Source of the DNA: Methylacidiphilaceae bacterium UBA1321
GTDB lineage: Bacteria > Verrucomicrobiota > Verrucomicrobiia > Methylacidiphilales > UBA1321
NCBI GenBank assembly: GCA_002306945.1
Contig: DBTH01000198.1
Span: 1-5,864, forward strand
Direction: 5' to 3'
Length of the DNA: 5,864 bases
The position numbers and the translations under genes are program-made. Below, piece after piece: positions 1-5,864 of the stretch. The notes beneath the pieces are model-generated. The model saw only the letters and a program-made list of their open reading frames with translations. It ran no database searches and was not told the origin of the DNA. Each line of letters begins with the position of its first letter. The first letter of the stretch is position 1.

Positions 1-17
1 GTTTTGAATAGTTACGG

Positions 18-719
18 CTAAGGGGTGTTTCTGTGCCGGTGGAGAAATTCCAGAGCGGCTTCTTCCTTTCTGATTTTTTCCAGAAAGGCGGCGTATTCGG
101 CAGGGAGTTCGACATCGTTCTCGGCCGGTTGGATGGCGCTGAATTCGTAGCGGGTCTGGCGAACTTGAACGAAGACGGGTGTTTTATCTTTCACTGAAAT
201 CCACGCGGCGACGCCTTCTTCGGCCGAGTTGTTGTCTGTGGCAGCGGCTGATTTTTTGGAGGCGATTTTCTGGAATTTGTAGCAGGATGTTTTGGCCCTG
301 GAATCGACGCCCTGATAATTCTCCGCCGATAGCCATGCCGTGGCCTGGTAACCGCTGGTGAAAACGGGGAATTCGAGATCAGCGTCCTGGACGGGCAATG
401 TGATGAACGCTCCGGTCTGTGGGTTTTTCTGCACGAAACGTTTTCCGATGACGTAAGCTTCGTTGGTTGTTCCGTCCGACCATTTCGCGACAATGTGAGT
501 GGCCGATTTTCCGCAATGGCAGTGGATGTTGAGCAATTGCCGGCCACTGGCAGGCGTGGCGTTGGTGGCGTTCTCGTAGCCGACTTGAATGTCCCAACCG
601 GTTCCGGGTCGCGGCGTCGCCACGTAGGGAGCTTCCGGCGGCGGAACCGCTCCGGTCGCGGATGTGAGTGCGATAGCAAATGTGAGGGAGTAGAGGATAT
701 TGCGGAATGGTTTATTCAT
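18..719 (-). CDS. Hypothetical exported protein with an HCHC motif, last gene of the Verru_Chthon operon
   Basis: 233 residues; family not recognised. Residues 1-24 form a Sec-type signal peptide (basic MNKPFR, hydrophobic ILYSLTFAIALTSA, probable cut after TGA24, before a Pro-rich VPPPEAPYVATPRP). No lipobox Cys is present. The mature part has a His66-Cys67-His68-Cys69-Gly cluster, one further Cys146, a low-complexity Lys/Ala/Asn/Glu linker (about 153-169), a beta-like stretch AAWISVKDKTPVFVQVRQTR (171-190), and a charged, probably helical C-terminal segment (about 207-230) ending HRHRNTP. The ATG overlaps the TAA of protein A (ATGAATAA), with GGAG seven bases upstream, so translation is probably coupled to A. 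Context suggests a periplasmic, surface or secreted partner or cargo of the pseudopilus; this is inference only. The HCHC cluster could bind a metal, or Cys67/Cys69/Cys146 could form disulfides; the sequence does not decide. No terminator is visible after the stop. Confidence 0.85.
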   Translation of the reverse strand: MNKPFRNILYSLTFAIALTSATGAVPPPEAPYVATPRPGTGWDIQVGYENATNATPASGRQLLNIHCHCGKSATHIVAKWSDGTTNEAYVIGKRFVQKNPQTGAFITLPVQDADLEFPVFTSGYQATAWLSAENYQGVDSRAKTSCYKFQKIASKKSAAATDNNSAEEGVAAWISVKDKTPVFVQVRQTRYEFSAIQPAENDVELPAEYAAFLEKIRKEEAALEFLHRHRNTP

Positions 720-3700
720 AGTCGGGCTCCAATTGTCTGGAGATGACTTTCCCGGTGTAGCGGTCGATGGCGATGGAGAGCCAGTAACGGCGTTCGCCTT
801 CGACGAGAAAATCGCTTAGCGATGCGGAGGTGTCGACGTAACGGCCCGATTGCGCCACGACGTCGATGAGGAGGTTCCAGGTTCGTCCCTGGGTGCTTTG
901 GGCGAGAGTCCGCGCGATGGATTCGCGTTGGTATTTGACCGGTGTTGTCGAAGAGGGATAGGCGCTGCCGGAGTTCAGGGACATGAGCAGACTGCTTAAT
1001 TCGGGAGTGATACCGCTGCTGAAAGTATAGGCCGCCGCCGCGGTGGCGATGGTGGAAGGAGAGGAGAGGGTGCTTGTGCCGTCGGGTGCCTGACCAGTGC
1101 CGCTGAGCAACGCCTGATAAACGGACGCGCTGTTACTGAACAGTCGGGTTCGACCGGCAACGACGGCAGATTCGTCCGCGACGGAGAATAAATCCAGCAG
1201 GGCGCTGTCACCGCTGGTGTCGTCAAAGAAGCTTAACGTTTTCCACGGCGTATCGCGGAAAACATATCCCAGTTCCGCCACGGAACGGAATGGCCGGTTG
1301 AGGACGATGGGGCGGCGCGTGTTGTCGGTGAGGTTGCGGAACAGATTGGCGTTTTGCGCGAGCCAGGCATCGGCGGGTCGCATAAGACCGTCGATATCGG
1401 GAGCGCTCTTGATAGGGTTAGAGGTTCGTGTGTCGGTTTTGTTCCCTTCGCTCCACGTCTCCGGATAGATGGATTGTGAGGAAGTACTTCCAAAGGGGAG
1501 GTTGTAGCGAAGGCTGCGTTTTGTGCCGGGAGCATAGGTGGTGTAGTTGTCGTAAGTGGGATCGAAGTCGGTTCCGGTAGAGACGCCGAAGCGGCTGGTG
1601 CGGGGGTCGATCTTCATATCGCCTTCCGGGGTGACGAGGGAGTTGCTGGTCGATTCAGTAGAGACGGGGCTGAAGCCGGGGAGAAATTCCAGGGGATAGC
1701 TGGAAGTGCTAGTGAAATTGCCGATGCCCGTTCCAGCGGAGACGAACGCTTCGTTGCCGCAGAGGGAATCGTAAATGCGCCACTGGTTGTTGGCGTCGAG
1801 AAATTCTGTGACGACGAACAGGTTGTTGACGTTGCTGCGGAAGAAGCGAGTGCTGACAGTGGTGTTGCAAGTGAAATTCTCGGGCAGCCCCGTGTAGGCG
1901 TAATAGATAAAACCGTGAAGATTCGAGATTGACGAGTCGACCGAGGCGGGAGATGTGACGAGGTTGTTAAGCGTCGTTGCGGAACTGGCTTCGGTTCCCG
2001 TAATGGTTTTGATGCTGGATCGGAAATCTTCGAAACCGGAGTTCTCGACGACAATCGGCGTGCGCGTACTCAAGTCCTGGTTGAGTCCAAAACGTGCGAG
2101 CGGCCGATTGGCGAGATAACCGTAGGTCGTGCTGAATATGTAATCGATCAAGCCGCTGGCAATGCGCACGCGGATGCGCGCCGGTGAGGCGCTGCTGGCC
2201 ATGCCGGAACGGTGTGGGTTGAAAAGCTGGGGAACCAGGGCGAGGGTGGCCCAGTTCATTTTTGCGGTGTTGGCGTCGACGTAGGAGTGACTGTGAAAAT
2301 TGGTGAGCAACAGGCGGTAAAGATAGGGCAAATCCTCGACGCCGTGGACTGGGATGGAGATGCCCGCGATGTTGAGGGCGAGGGTCGTCGGAAAACTGTC
2401 GGAGTCGGCGCAGTCGATGATATTGGCTCCGATGCGAAGAATTTGCAGGTCGATGCTTCCGTCCCGCGCGGCCTGATCGTCGTAGCGCGCGAGGGTGAGA
2501 TTGTCGCTTGCACGTCCGAGCGAACCGCTGGCGATCCCGGCCTTGAGGATTTCAAAGAAGTTTGGTTCGCGTCCATCGGCGGCCACTTCGGCGAGGGTCT
2601 TGATCGCGTAGGAATCGTTGGCTTCGGCGTAGTTCCAGCGGGCGTTGGTCGAATCCCACGTCAGTCCGAAACAACTGCGGATGGCGGTGGTGCGTTGTGC
2701 TGCGGAGAGGGAGGAATCGAAGGCGGAGGCGTTGGGGCCGTCGCTACCGATCCATGCCAGTTTGGCGAGTGAAAAGCGGTATTTGAAAAAGACGTTTCCG
2801 GCGAGTGCGGAGTAGGTTTGCGTGGCGCCGTTGTCGAGGTAGTGCGTGATGGAAGCCGTCGCCGTCCAACGAACATTGGCGAGATCCGGATTGGTTGTGG
2901 TGGCTGTCGAGGGAGCGAACGCCGGTGCGTTGAGGGTGCGGGAGAAGTGGGTGAAAAGGGTGGGGGAATTTGAAAAGAGCGTATTGCGCAGCAGGTCGCG
3001 ACGGGACAGGACGGCGTTATCGCCGTAGACGATGGAGAGATGGCCCGAATGGGCCGCGGCGATGGCGGTGGCATTGGTCGTGCCGGAAGTTCTCGGCAGT
3101 CCGGTGGCCCATTCGTTGAAGGTGTTTGCGTCCTGTCCGGTTTCCGGATTGCGCCAGGCGATCAAATTGGAGACGGAGGTGCTGCTCCATCCGAGCGCAC
3201 TCAGCTCAGCGTAGGCACTGGAGGATTTGAATCCGGCATTGGCTTGGGCGAGGGTTGGGTATCCGGCCACGTTGGCATCCATCAAGCCGTCGATGTCGTA
3301 GACGGTGCAGGCGAAACGTCCGATGACGTAGTCGTTGCTCTGCGTGTTTTTGGCGTCGGTCAGCGCCGGGGTTTTTACGCCATTGTTCCGCGTGAGCAGA
3401 AACCAGGCGGGAGCGGTCGATTGCGAACCCAACTGCGGACTGCTCGTTGTTGAGGTGTACCAGCGGTAGGCAGAGAGGTAAAAGCCGTTGCGCGCCGCCG
3501 TGTCGGTGGTGACGGATGAAGCGGTGAGGGTTCCGTTGGGACGGAGGGCCGAGTTGGCGGCGGAAACTTTGACCAGGGGGCCGGTGGCGGAGACGACGCC
3601 CGATTTGCGCGGCGCGATGTCGGTCGATGTTTTGGGGCGATAGATGAGCGGATAGGAGGCGTCGCCGCCGTTGAGCGGGGTGGAGAAATTGTTGTCGGCG

Positions 3701-3912
3701 ATTTCATCGCGGAGCTCGCCGGTGACAAGATCGAGTGCGGCGCGTGCCAGTAGGTCGGTTTTGAGAAGGTTGGTGCTGGAAAAAGCGATGCGGCGGTTGA
3801 GTTGTGAACGCGAAAAGAAGGCCAGCACAAGCACCGTCAGGAGCACGACCGAACAGAGGACGAGCAGGATCGCCGCGCCGCATTGATGTCGGGTGGACGG
3901 GTGCGGGATCAC
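712..3912 (-). CDS. vccA: Verru_Chthon cassette protein A, giant GspK/PilX-like protein
   Basis: 1066 residues, starting at GTG 3912 with a strong AAGGAGG four bases upstream. The N-terminus has a leader ending in Gly12, then AAILLVLCSVVLLTVLVLAF, a membrane helix (about 13-33) with Leu17 where pilins have Glu at +5, as in GspK. Family landmarks in order: GRFACTVYDIDGLMDANVAG (198-217), comparable to the D-x-x-G-x-x-x-x-N segment of GspK; ANIIDCADSDSFPT (496-509); VEDLPYLYRL (525-534); LVPQLFNPHR (559-568); RFGVSTG (774-780); RPFRSVAELGYVFRDTPW (873-890); LLDLF (905-909); and ERRYWLSIAIDRYTGKVI (1040-1057). Much of the rest is Ser/Thr/Asn/Ala-rich. Classical GspK is about 300-350 residues, so this is roughly threefold longer, normal for the cassette family. 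Seven cysteines are scattered. Predicted periplasmic or surface tip protein anchored by one helix; its molecular task is unknown. Its TAA overlaps the next ATG by 8 bases. Confidence 0.94.
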   Translation of the reverse strand: MIPHPSTRHQCGAAILLVLCSVVLLTVLVLAFFSRSQLNRRIAFSSTNLLKTDLLARAALDLVTGELRDEIADNNFSTPLNGGDASYPLIYRPKTSTDIAPRKSGVVSATGPLVKVSAANSALRPNGTLTASSVTTDTAARNGFYLSAYRWYTSTTSSPQLGSQSTAPAWFLLTRNNGVKTPALTDAKNTQSNDYVIGRFACTVYDIDGLMDANVAGYPTLAQANAGFKSSSAYAELSALGWSSTSVSNLIAWRNPETGQDANTFNEWATGLPRTSGTTNATAIAAAHSGHLSIVYGDNAVLSRRDLLRNTLFSNSPTLFTHFSRTLNAPAFAPSTATTTNPDLANVRWTATASITHYLDNGATQTYSALAGNVFFKYRFSLAKLAWIGSDGPNASAFDSSLSAAQRTTAIRSCFGLTWDSTNARWNYAEANDSYAIKTLAEVAADGREPNFFEILKAGIASGSLGRASDNLTLARYDDQAARDGSIDLQILRIGANIIDCADSDSFPTTLALNIAGISIPVHGVEDLPYLYRLLLTNFHSHSYVDANTAKMNWATLALVPQLFNPHRSGMASSASPARIRVRIASGLIDYIFSTTYGYLANRPLARFGLNQDLSTRTPIVVENSGFEDFRSSIKTITGTEASSATTLNNLVTSPASVDSSISNLHGFIYYAYTGLPENFTCNTTVSTRFFRSNVNNLFVVTEFLDANNQWRIYDSLCGNEAFVSAGTGIGNFTSTSSYPLEFLPGFSPVSTESTSNSLVTPEGDMKIDPRTSRFGVSTGTDFDPTYDNYTTYAPGTKRSLRYNLPFGSTSSQSIYPETWSEGNKTDTRTSNPIKSAPDIDGLMRPADAWLAQNANLFRNLTDNTRRPIVLNRPFRSVAELGYVFRDTPWKTLSFFDDTSGDSALLDLFSVADESAVVAGRTRLFSNSASVYQALLSGTGQAPDGTSTLSSPSTIATAAAAYTFSSGITPELSSLLMSLNSGSAYPSSTTPVKYQRESIARTLAQSTQGRTWNLLIDVVAQSGRYVDTSASLSDFLVEGERRYWLSIAIDRYTGKVISRQLEPDYE
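727..730 (-). promoter_or_regulatory. Shine-Dalgarno for the 233-residue exported protein
   Basis: The minus strand reads TTGGAGCCCGACT before ATG at 719. GGAG with a 7-base spacer supports this ATG, which starts inside the last codons of protein A (ATGAATAA overlap). Confidence 0.65.
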
Positions 3913-4904
3913 GGTTCCTCCTTTTCAGGAAAAGGTGTGACGGGATAGAAGCGCTGGAAGATGCGGATCGATTGGCGGGCAGGGAGCGGAACACTTGCGG
4001 GCAGGTTGTCGGGATTATTGGCAATGGGTTCCCAGCTTGTTTTGGGGAGGGTGTTGACAGCGGTGGGGGTGGGAAAAGAGGCGGCCAGTGTGGTCACTTG
4101 ATCGGCGTTCAACAACTTCAAGTGGTCGGGGGAGAGGACGGCGAGGCCGATGACTACGGCGCTGATGCGGGAGAGGTCGACGTACGACACGGTGCCGGTG
4201 TCGGTACGGATCGGCGGGCTGTAGACAATCTGGCCGAGTCCTTTCAGACTTTTGCCCGTCGAATCGGTGGTGGAACCGTCCGCCAGTGTGGCGGGCAGGT
4301 TGTCGGGATAAAGTTGGAAGCCGATGGCCATGCGAAAAATTCCAGGGGCCAGTATGTCGAAATCGGAAGAGGCCGGCTGGAGGGAACCCGGCAGCAAGAC
4401 CGGTCGCTGGTTACTGTCGAGACCGGCGAATCCGGCTTCAGTCCATTTCAACGCCCGCGCGCCGCGCACCAGGCAGAGGCGATTGCCGTTGTCTGCGTGT
4501 GCCGCGATGCGATAGGCGATGCAGGACAGACCGCGGTTTTCACCGGAGGTAAAACTGGAGGGTGTCGCCGAGCTGGCCAATGAGAGAAAAAGGAGAATGT
4601 TACTGTCACTGTTTCCGGCCTGGAACGGGCAGTCGCGCCGCTTGAGCAGATTGGCGAAGTCGAGGCCGATCCGGTCGAATGCCAGCCGCGCTTGGCCTGA
4701 GGCATCAATGGAACGGTTGCTGAGTTCCGTGGCTCGGATCGCGCTGTGGGTGATGTGGGCGACGATCAGCGCCAGCAGTCCCAGGATGGAGAGGGCCACC
4801 AGAGTCTCCAGCAGAGTGAAAGCCCGTTTCATTGGCGAAGTCGGACGGGGAAACGGAATCAACGCCTTTTCACGGGTTCGAAAAGGTGACATAGGCTTCC
4901 ACAT
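3909..4904 (-). CDS. vccC: Verru_Chthon cassette protein C, PilW/GspJ-like minor pseudopilin
   Basis: 331 residues from the ATG at 4904, or 307 from the ATG at 4832. The prepilin signal KRAFTLLETLVALSILGLLA (residues 26-45) gives predicted cleavage Ala28|Phe29 and Glu33 at +5, followed by a hydrophobic helix to about residue 50. HSAIRATELSNRSIDASGQA (53-72) and ARLAFDRIGLDFANLLKRRD (72-91) fit the PilW/GspJ pattern after the helix, and ISAVVIGLAVLSPDHLKLL (247-265) and IRIFQRFYPV (313-322) resemble protein C ends. Start choice: MKRA at 4832 would give the usual very short leader but has no visible Shine-Dalgarno; the ATG at 4904 has AAAGG five bases upstream and overlaps gene B by 35 bases; an ATG at 4892 lies between. 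The stop TGA overlaps the GTG start of protein A (GTGA). Predicted role: inner-membrane-anchored component of a pseudopilus tip complex. Confidence 0.9.
   Translation of the reverse strand: MWKPMSPFRTREKALIPFPRPTSPMKRAFTLLETLVALSILGLLALIVAHITHSAIRATELSNRSIDASGQARLAFDRIGLDFANLLKRRDCPFQAGNSDSNILLFLSLASSATPSSFTSGENRGLSCIAYRIAAHADNGNRLCLVRGARALKWTEAGFAGLDSNQRPVLLPGSLQPASSDFDILAPGIFRMAIGFQLYPDNLPATLADGSTTDSTGKSLKGLGQIVYSPPIRTDTGTVSYVDLSRISAVVIGLAVLSPDHLKLLNADQVTTLAASFPTPTAVNTLPKTSWEPIANNPDNLPASVPLPARQSIRIFQRFYPVTPFPEKEEP
3917..3923 (-). promoter_or_regulatory. Strong Shine-Dalgarno for cassette protein A
   Basis: The minus strand reads AAAAGGAGGAACC directly before GTG at 3912. AAGGAGG is a full anti-16S match with a 4-base spacer. 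It lies inside the 3' end of gene C and settles the GTG as the start of protein A, although the reading frames overlap as GTGA. Confidence 0.88.
3997..4015. repeat. 19-bp direct repeat within gene C, copy 1
   Basis: GCGGGCAGGTTGTCGGGAT on the plus strand, identical to the copy at 4291-4309. On the coding strand it encodes PDNLPA in the C-terminal context NNPDNLPASV (residues 296-305 of protein C). The copies are 294 bases apart, a multiple of three, so both are read in the same frame. Confidence 0.75.
4291..4309. repeat. 19-bp direct repeat within gene C, copy 2
   Basis: Exact second copy of the repeat at 3997-4015, encoding PDNLPA in the context LYPDNLPATL (residues 198-207 of protein C). 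Flanking bases are not conserved, so the duplication does not extend beyond the short motif. Confidence 0.75.
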
Positions 4905-5403
4905 AGTTGCCTTTGCGACCGGTCAGGTCGGTGATTTGTGTCGTGTTGGTGGCGGGCCAGTTGACGATGAGCCGTGCCTGGAGCGGGCCGTTTCCGGAGG
5001 GTTTGGCTGTGTAAATGACACTGGCCTGATAATTCCCGGCCTTGGCCGAAGAGAGCGCCACAGGCGCGTCATTGCGGTCGATGGCGGTGGAATAGGAGCC
5101 GGACAATGTGGCGAGAGCTACAGCGTCGTTGATGACAATTCGGTCACCGGAGATTTTGTAGGGCAGAGTCAACCCGAGCAGCGTCGAACGTCCGTTGTTG
5201 GCGGAGGGATGAGTATTGCGCAGATCGGATTCCAGAAGGGTGAGCAGGTTGGCGGCGCGACCGTCTTCCACCGAGGATTGATTGTTGCGGATGCCGATGG
5301 GCAGGAGGGCCACAATGGGCAAGAGCGCAACCACGACAATGCCGATGGCCAGCACCAGTTCGATCAAGCTGAATGCATTAGGACGGGAAACAAACCGTAT
5401 CAT
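4870..5403 (-). CDS. vccB: Verru_Chthon cassette protein B, PilV/GspI-like minor pseudopilin
   Basis: 177 residues. The N-terminus holds a short basic leader (MIRFVSRPNA), then FSLIELVLAIGIVVVALLPI, a type IV prepilin signal: cleavage expected between Ala10 and Phe11, Glu15 at mature +5, and a hydrophobic helix to about residue 37. ALLPIGIRNNQSSVEDGRAA (32-51) resembles the segment after the helix in cassette protein B and in PilV-like proteins. The remainder is a small beta-rich domain without cysteines, ending YVEAYVTFSNP. By family knowledge such proteins are inserted in the inner membrane, processed by a prepilin peptidase and assembled at the pseudopilus tip; the substrate of this system is unknown. 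The ATG shares ATGA with the stop of the preceding gene. A weak purine stretch (AGGAAAGAAA, minus strand of 5411-5420) lies upstream. The residue before the cut is Ala instead of the usual Gly. Confidence 0.9.
   Translation of the reverse strand: MIRFVSRPNAFSLIELVLAIGIVVVALLPIVALLPIGIRNNQSSVEDGRAANLLTLLESDLRNTHPSANNGRSTLLGLTLPYKISGDRIVINDAVALATLSGSYSTAIDRNDAPVALSSAKAGNYQASVIYTAKPSGNGPLQARLIVNWPATNTTQITDLTGRKGNYVEAYVTFSNP
4910..4914 (-). promoter_or_regulatory. Possible Shine-Dalgarno for the upstream start of cassette protein C
   Basis: The minus strand reads AAAGGCAACT before ATG at 4904, a partial match with a 5-base spacer, inside gene B. It favours the long form of protein C (28-residue leader). 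The competing ATG at 4832, which gives a 4-residue leader, has no such purine tract before it, so the two lines of evidence disagree. Confidence 0.4.
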
Positions 5404-5864
5404 TGCAGGCTTTCTTTCCTGAGTACATCAACCGAGCCGTTTATACCAGACAATCGCAGGATGAACGGATTTTTGTTTCGAGCCGTTTCCGTGTTGGTGG
5501 GTTGCAAAGGCTGATCCATTGCGATCTTGATATAGCGGGCCGCTTCGGATTTGAGCACGCCTGCTTCTCCAGAAGGACTGAACTGGACAACCTGATTGAA
5601 GGAAACCGTCCCGAGAGCGGCCACGCAGCGGGAGAAAGCGGCGATGTCGGTGCTGGACGGTTTGGAGTCGGTCGCGGTGTTGGGCGAACTTCCGTTGAGC
5701 GAATCGTAAATCAGGAGATCCCTGACGATGAGCGGTTGCAGGATGGGCGACCAATAAGAATCGTTGGCCATGGCCGAGGCGTTGTCATAGGTGAGCGACC
5801 CATCGGTGGAGGCCAGGACGGTGACGGCCGTGGCTGGGTTGGTAATGGACGTGGCGGAGGCAAA
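5400..5864 (-). CDS. vccD: Probable Verru_Chthon cassette protein D, FimT/GspH-like minor pseudopilin (5'-truncated by window edge)
   Basis: Only the C-terminal 154 residues are present. The frame is open to the window edge, so the true start, the prepilin leader and the N-terminal helix lie outside. The ATG at 5771 is an internal Met (residue 32 of the visible part), not a start. What is seen: a globular segment with SYWSPILQPLIVRDLLIYD (residues 36-54), then VVQFSPSGEAGVL (92-104), ARYIKIAM (109-116) and LRLSGINGSVDVLR (136-149). The F-x-P-x-G strand followed by a final I-x-I...G-x-V-x-V strand is the C-terminal pattern of GspH/FimT pseudopilins and of Verru_Chthon protein D. Assignment to D also leans on position, directly before B, C and A. 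The stop TGA overlaps the next ATG (ATGA), implying coupled translation. Another GspH-like minor pilin remains possible because the diagnostic N-terminus is missing. Confidence 0.72.
   Translation of the reverse strand, partial: FASATSITNPATAVTVLASTDGSLTYDNASAMANDSYWSPILQPLIVRDLLIYDSLNGSSPNTATDSKPSSTDIAAFSRCVAALGTVSFNQVVQFSPSGEAGVLKSEAARYIKIAMDQPLQPTNTETARNKNPFILRLSGINGSVDVLRKESLQ

Noticed and set aside
1..17. Possible operon terminator after the last gene
   Set aside because: Only 17 bases follow the stop and they show no hairpin followed by a U-tract. Any terminator would lie outside the window.
2212..2772. A 186-codon plus-strand reading frame inside gene A
   Set aside because: Fully antisense to conserved parts of protein A (VEDLPYLYRL, ANIIDCADSDSFPT). 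The Gly/Val/Asp-rich translation is typical of a shadow frame.
2661..3074. Pro/Ser/Thr-rich minus-strand frames inside gene A (also at 3375-3830, 2256-2576 and 1614-2054)
   Set aside because: These are out-of-frame readings of gene A on the same strand. The extreme Pro/Ser/Arg content is the usual frame-shift signature, and the main frame is continuous.
1381..3297. DIDGLM occurring twice in protein A (residues 206-211 and 839-844), suggesting an internal duplication
   Set aside because: The codons differ at several silent positions and the flanking sequences (DANVAGYP versus RPADAWLA) do not align, so the match is probably coincidental.
3804..4583. A 259-codon plus-strand reading frame antisense to C and the start of A
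   Set aside because: The product is Gly/Arg/Val-rich with no coherent domain, as expected from the complement of Ala/Pro/Thr-rich coding sequence. It conflicts with two genes supported by family motifs.
4519..5514. A 331-codon plus-strand reading frame antisense to B and parts of C and D
   Set aside because: It lies entirely opposite well-supported pseudopilin genes, its product has no recognisable domain or plausible membrane/signal features, and long antisense frames are common in GC-biased coding DNA.
5400..5771. Taking the ATG at 5771 as a true start for a 123-residue protein
   Set aside because: The frame stays open upstream to the window edge with protein-like sequence, there is no Shine-Dalgarno before this ATG, and a GspH/FimT-like protein needs an N-terminal helix that must lie further upstream.

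Overview
The window looks like chromosomal DNA from a member of the Verrucomicrobiota. It is moderately GC-rich by eye and densely coding, with every gene on the minus strand. The taxonomic call rests on protein family: the genes match the Verru_Chthon cassette, a four-protein set (A, B, C, D) named after Verrucomicrobium and Chthoniobacter. No RNA gene, mobile element, CRISPR array or phage gene is visible.

Layout, in the direction of transcription (right to left). The window opens inside a gene for a probable cassette protein D (FimT/GspH-like minor pseudopilin; C-terminal 154 residues, 5864 to 5400). Its stop overlaps the start of cassette protein B (5403 to 4870, PilV/GspI-like). Protein C follows (4904 or a later start, to 3909, PilW/GspJ-like), then the very large cassette protein A (3912 to 712, 1066 residues, GspK/PilX-like). 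Last is an unrecognised secreted protein of 233 residues (719 to 18). Junctions are tight: a 4-base ATGA overlap, an overlap of up to 35 bases, a 4-base GTGA overlap with a strong ribosome binding site, and an 8-base overlap. This is a single translationally coupled operon whose promoter lies beyond the right edge. No terminator is seen in the 17 bases after the last stop.

How the genes may work together (inference). B and C carry the prepilin cleavage/methylation signature (A|F-[ST]-L-x-E plus a hydrophobic helix). A has a GspK-like N-terminus, a hydrophobic helix without the glutamate at +5. The order D-B-C-A parallels gspH-I-J-K of type II secretion and fimU-pilV-pilW-pilX of type IV pili, whose products form the tip complex of a (pseudo)pilus. 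The cassette is therefore best read as a tip complex with an outsized GspK-like subunit, plus a co-translated exported fifth protein that may be its partner or cargo. No prepilin peptidase, assembly ATPase, platform protein or secretin is present, so those must be encoded elsewhere. The large plus-strand reading frames are antisense shadows.
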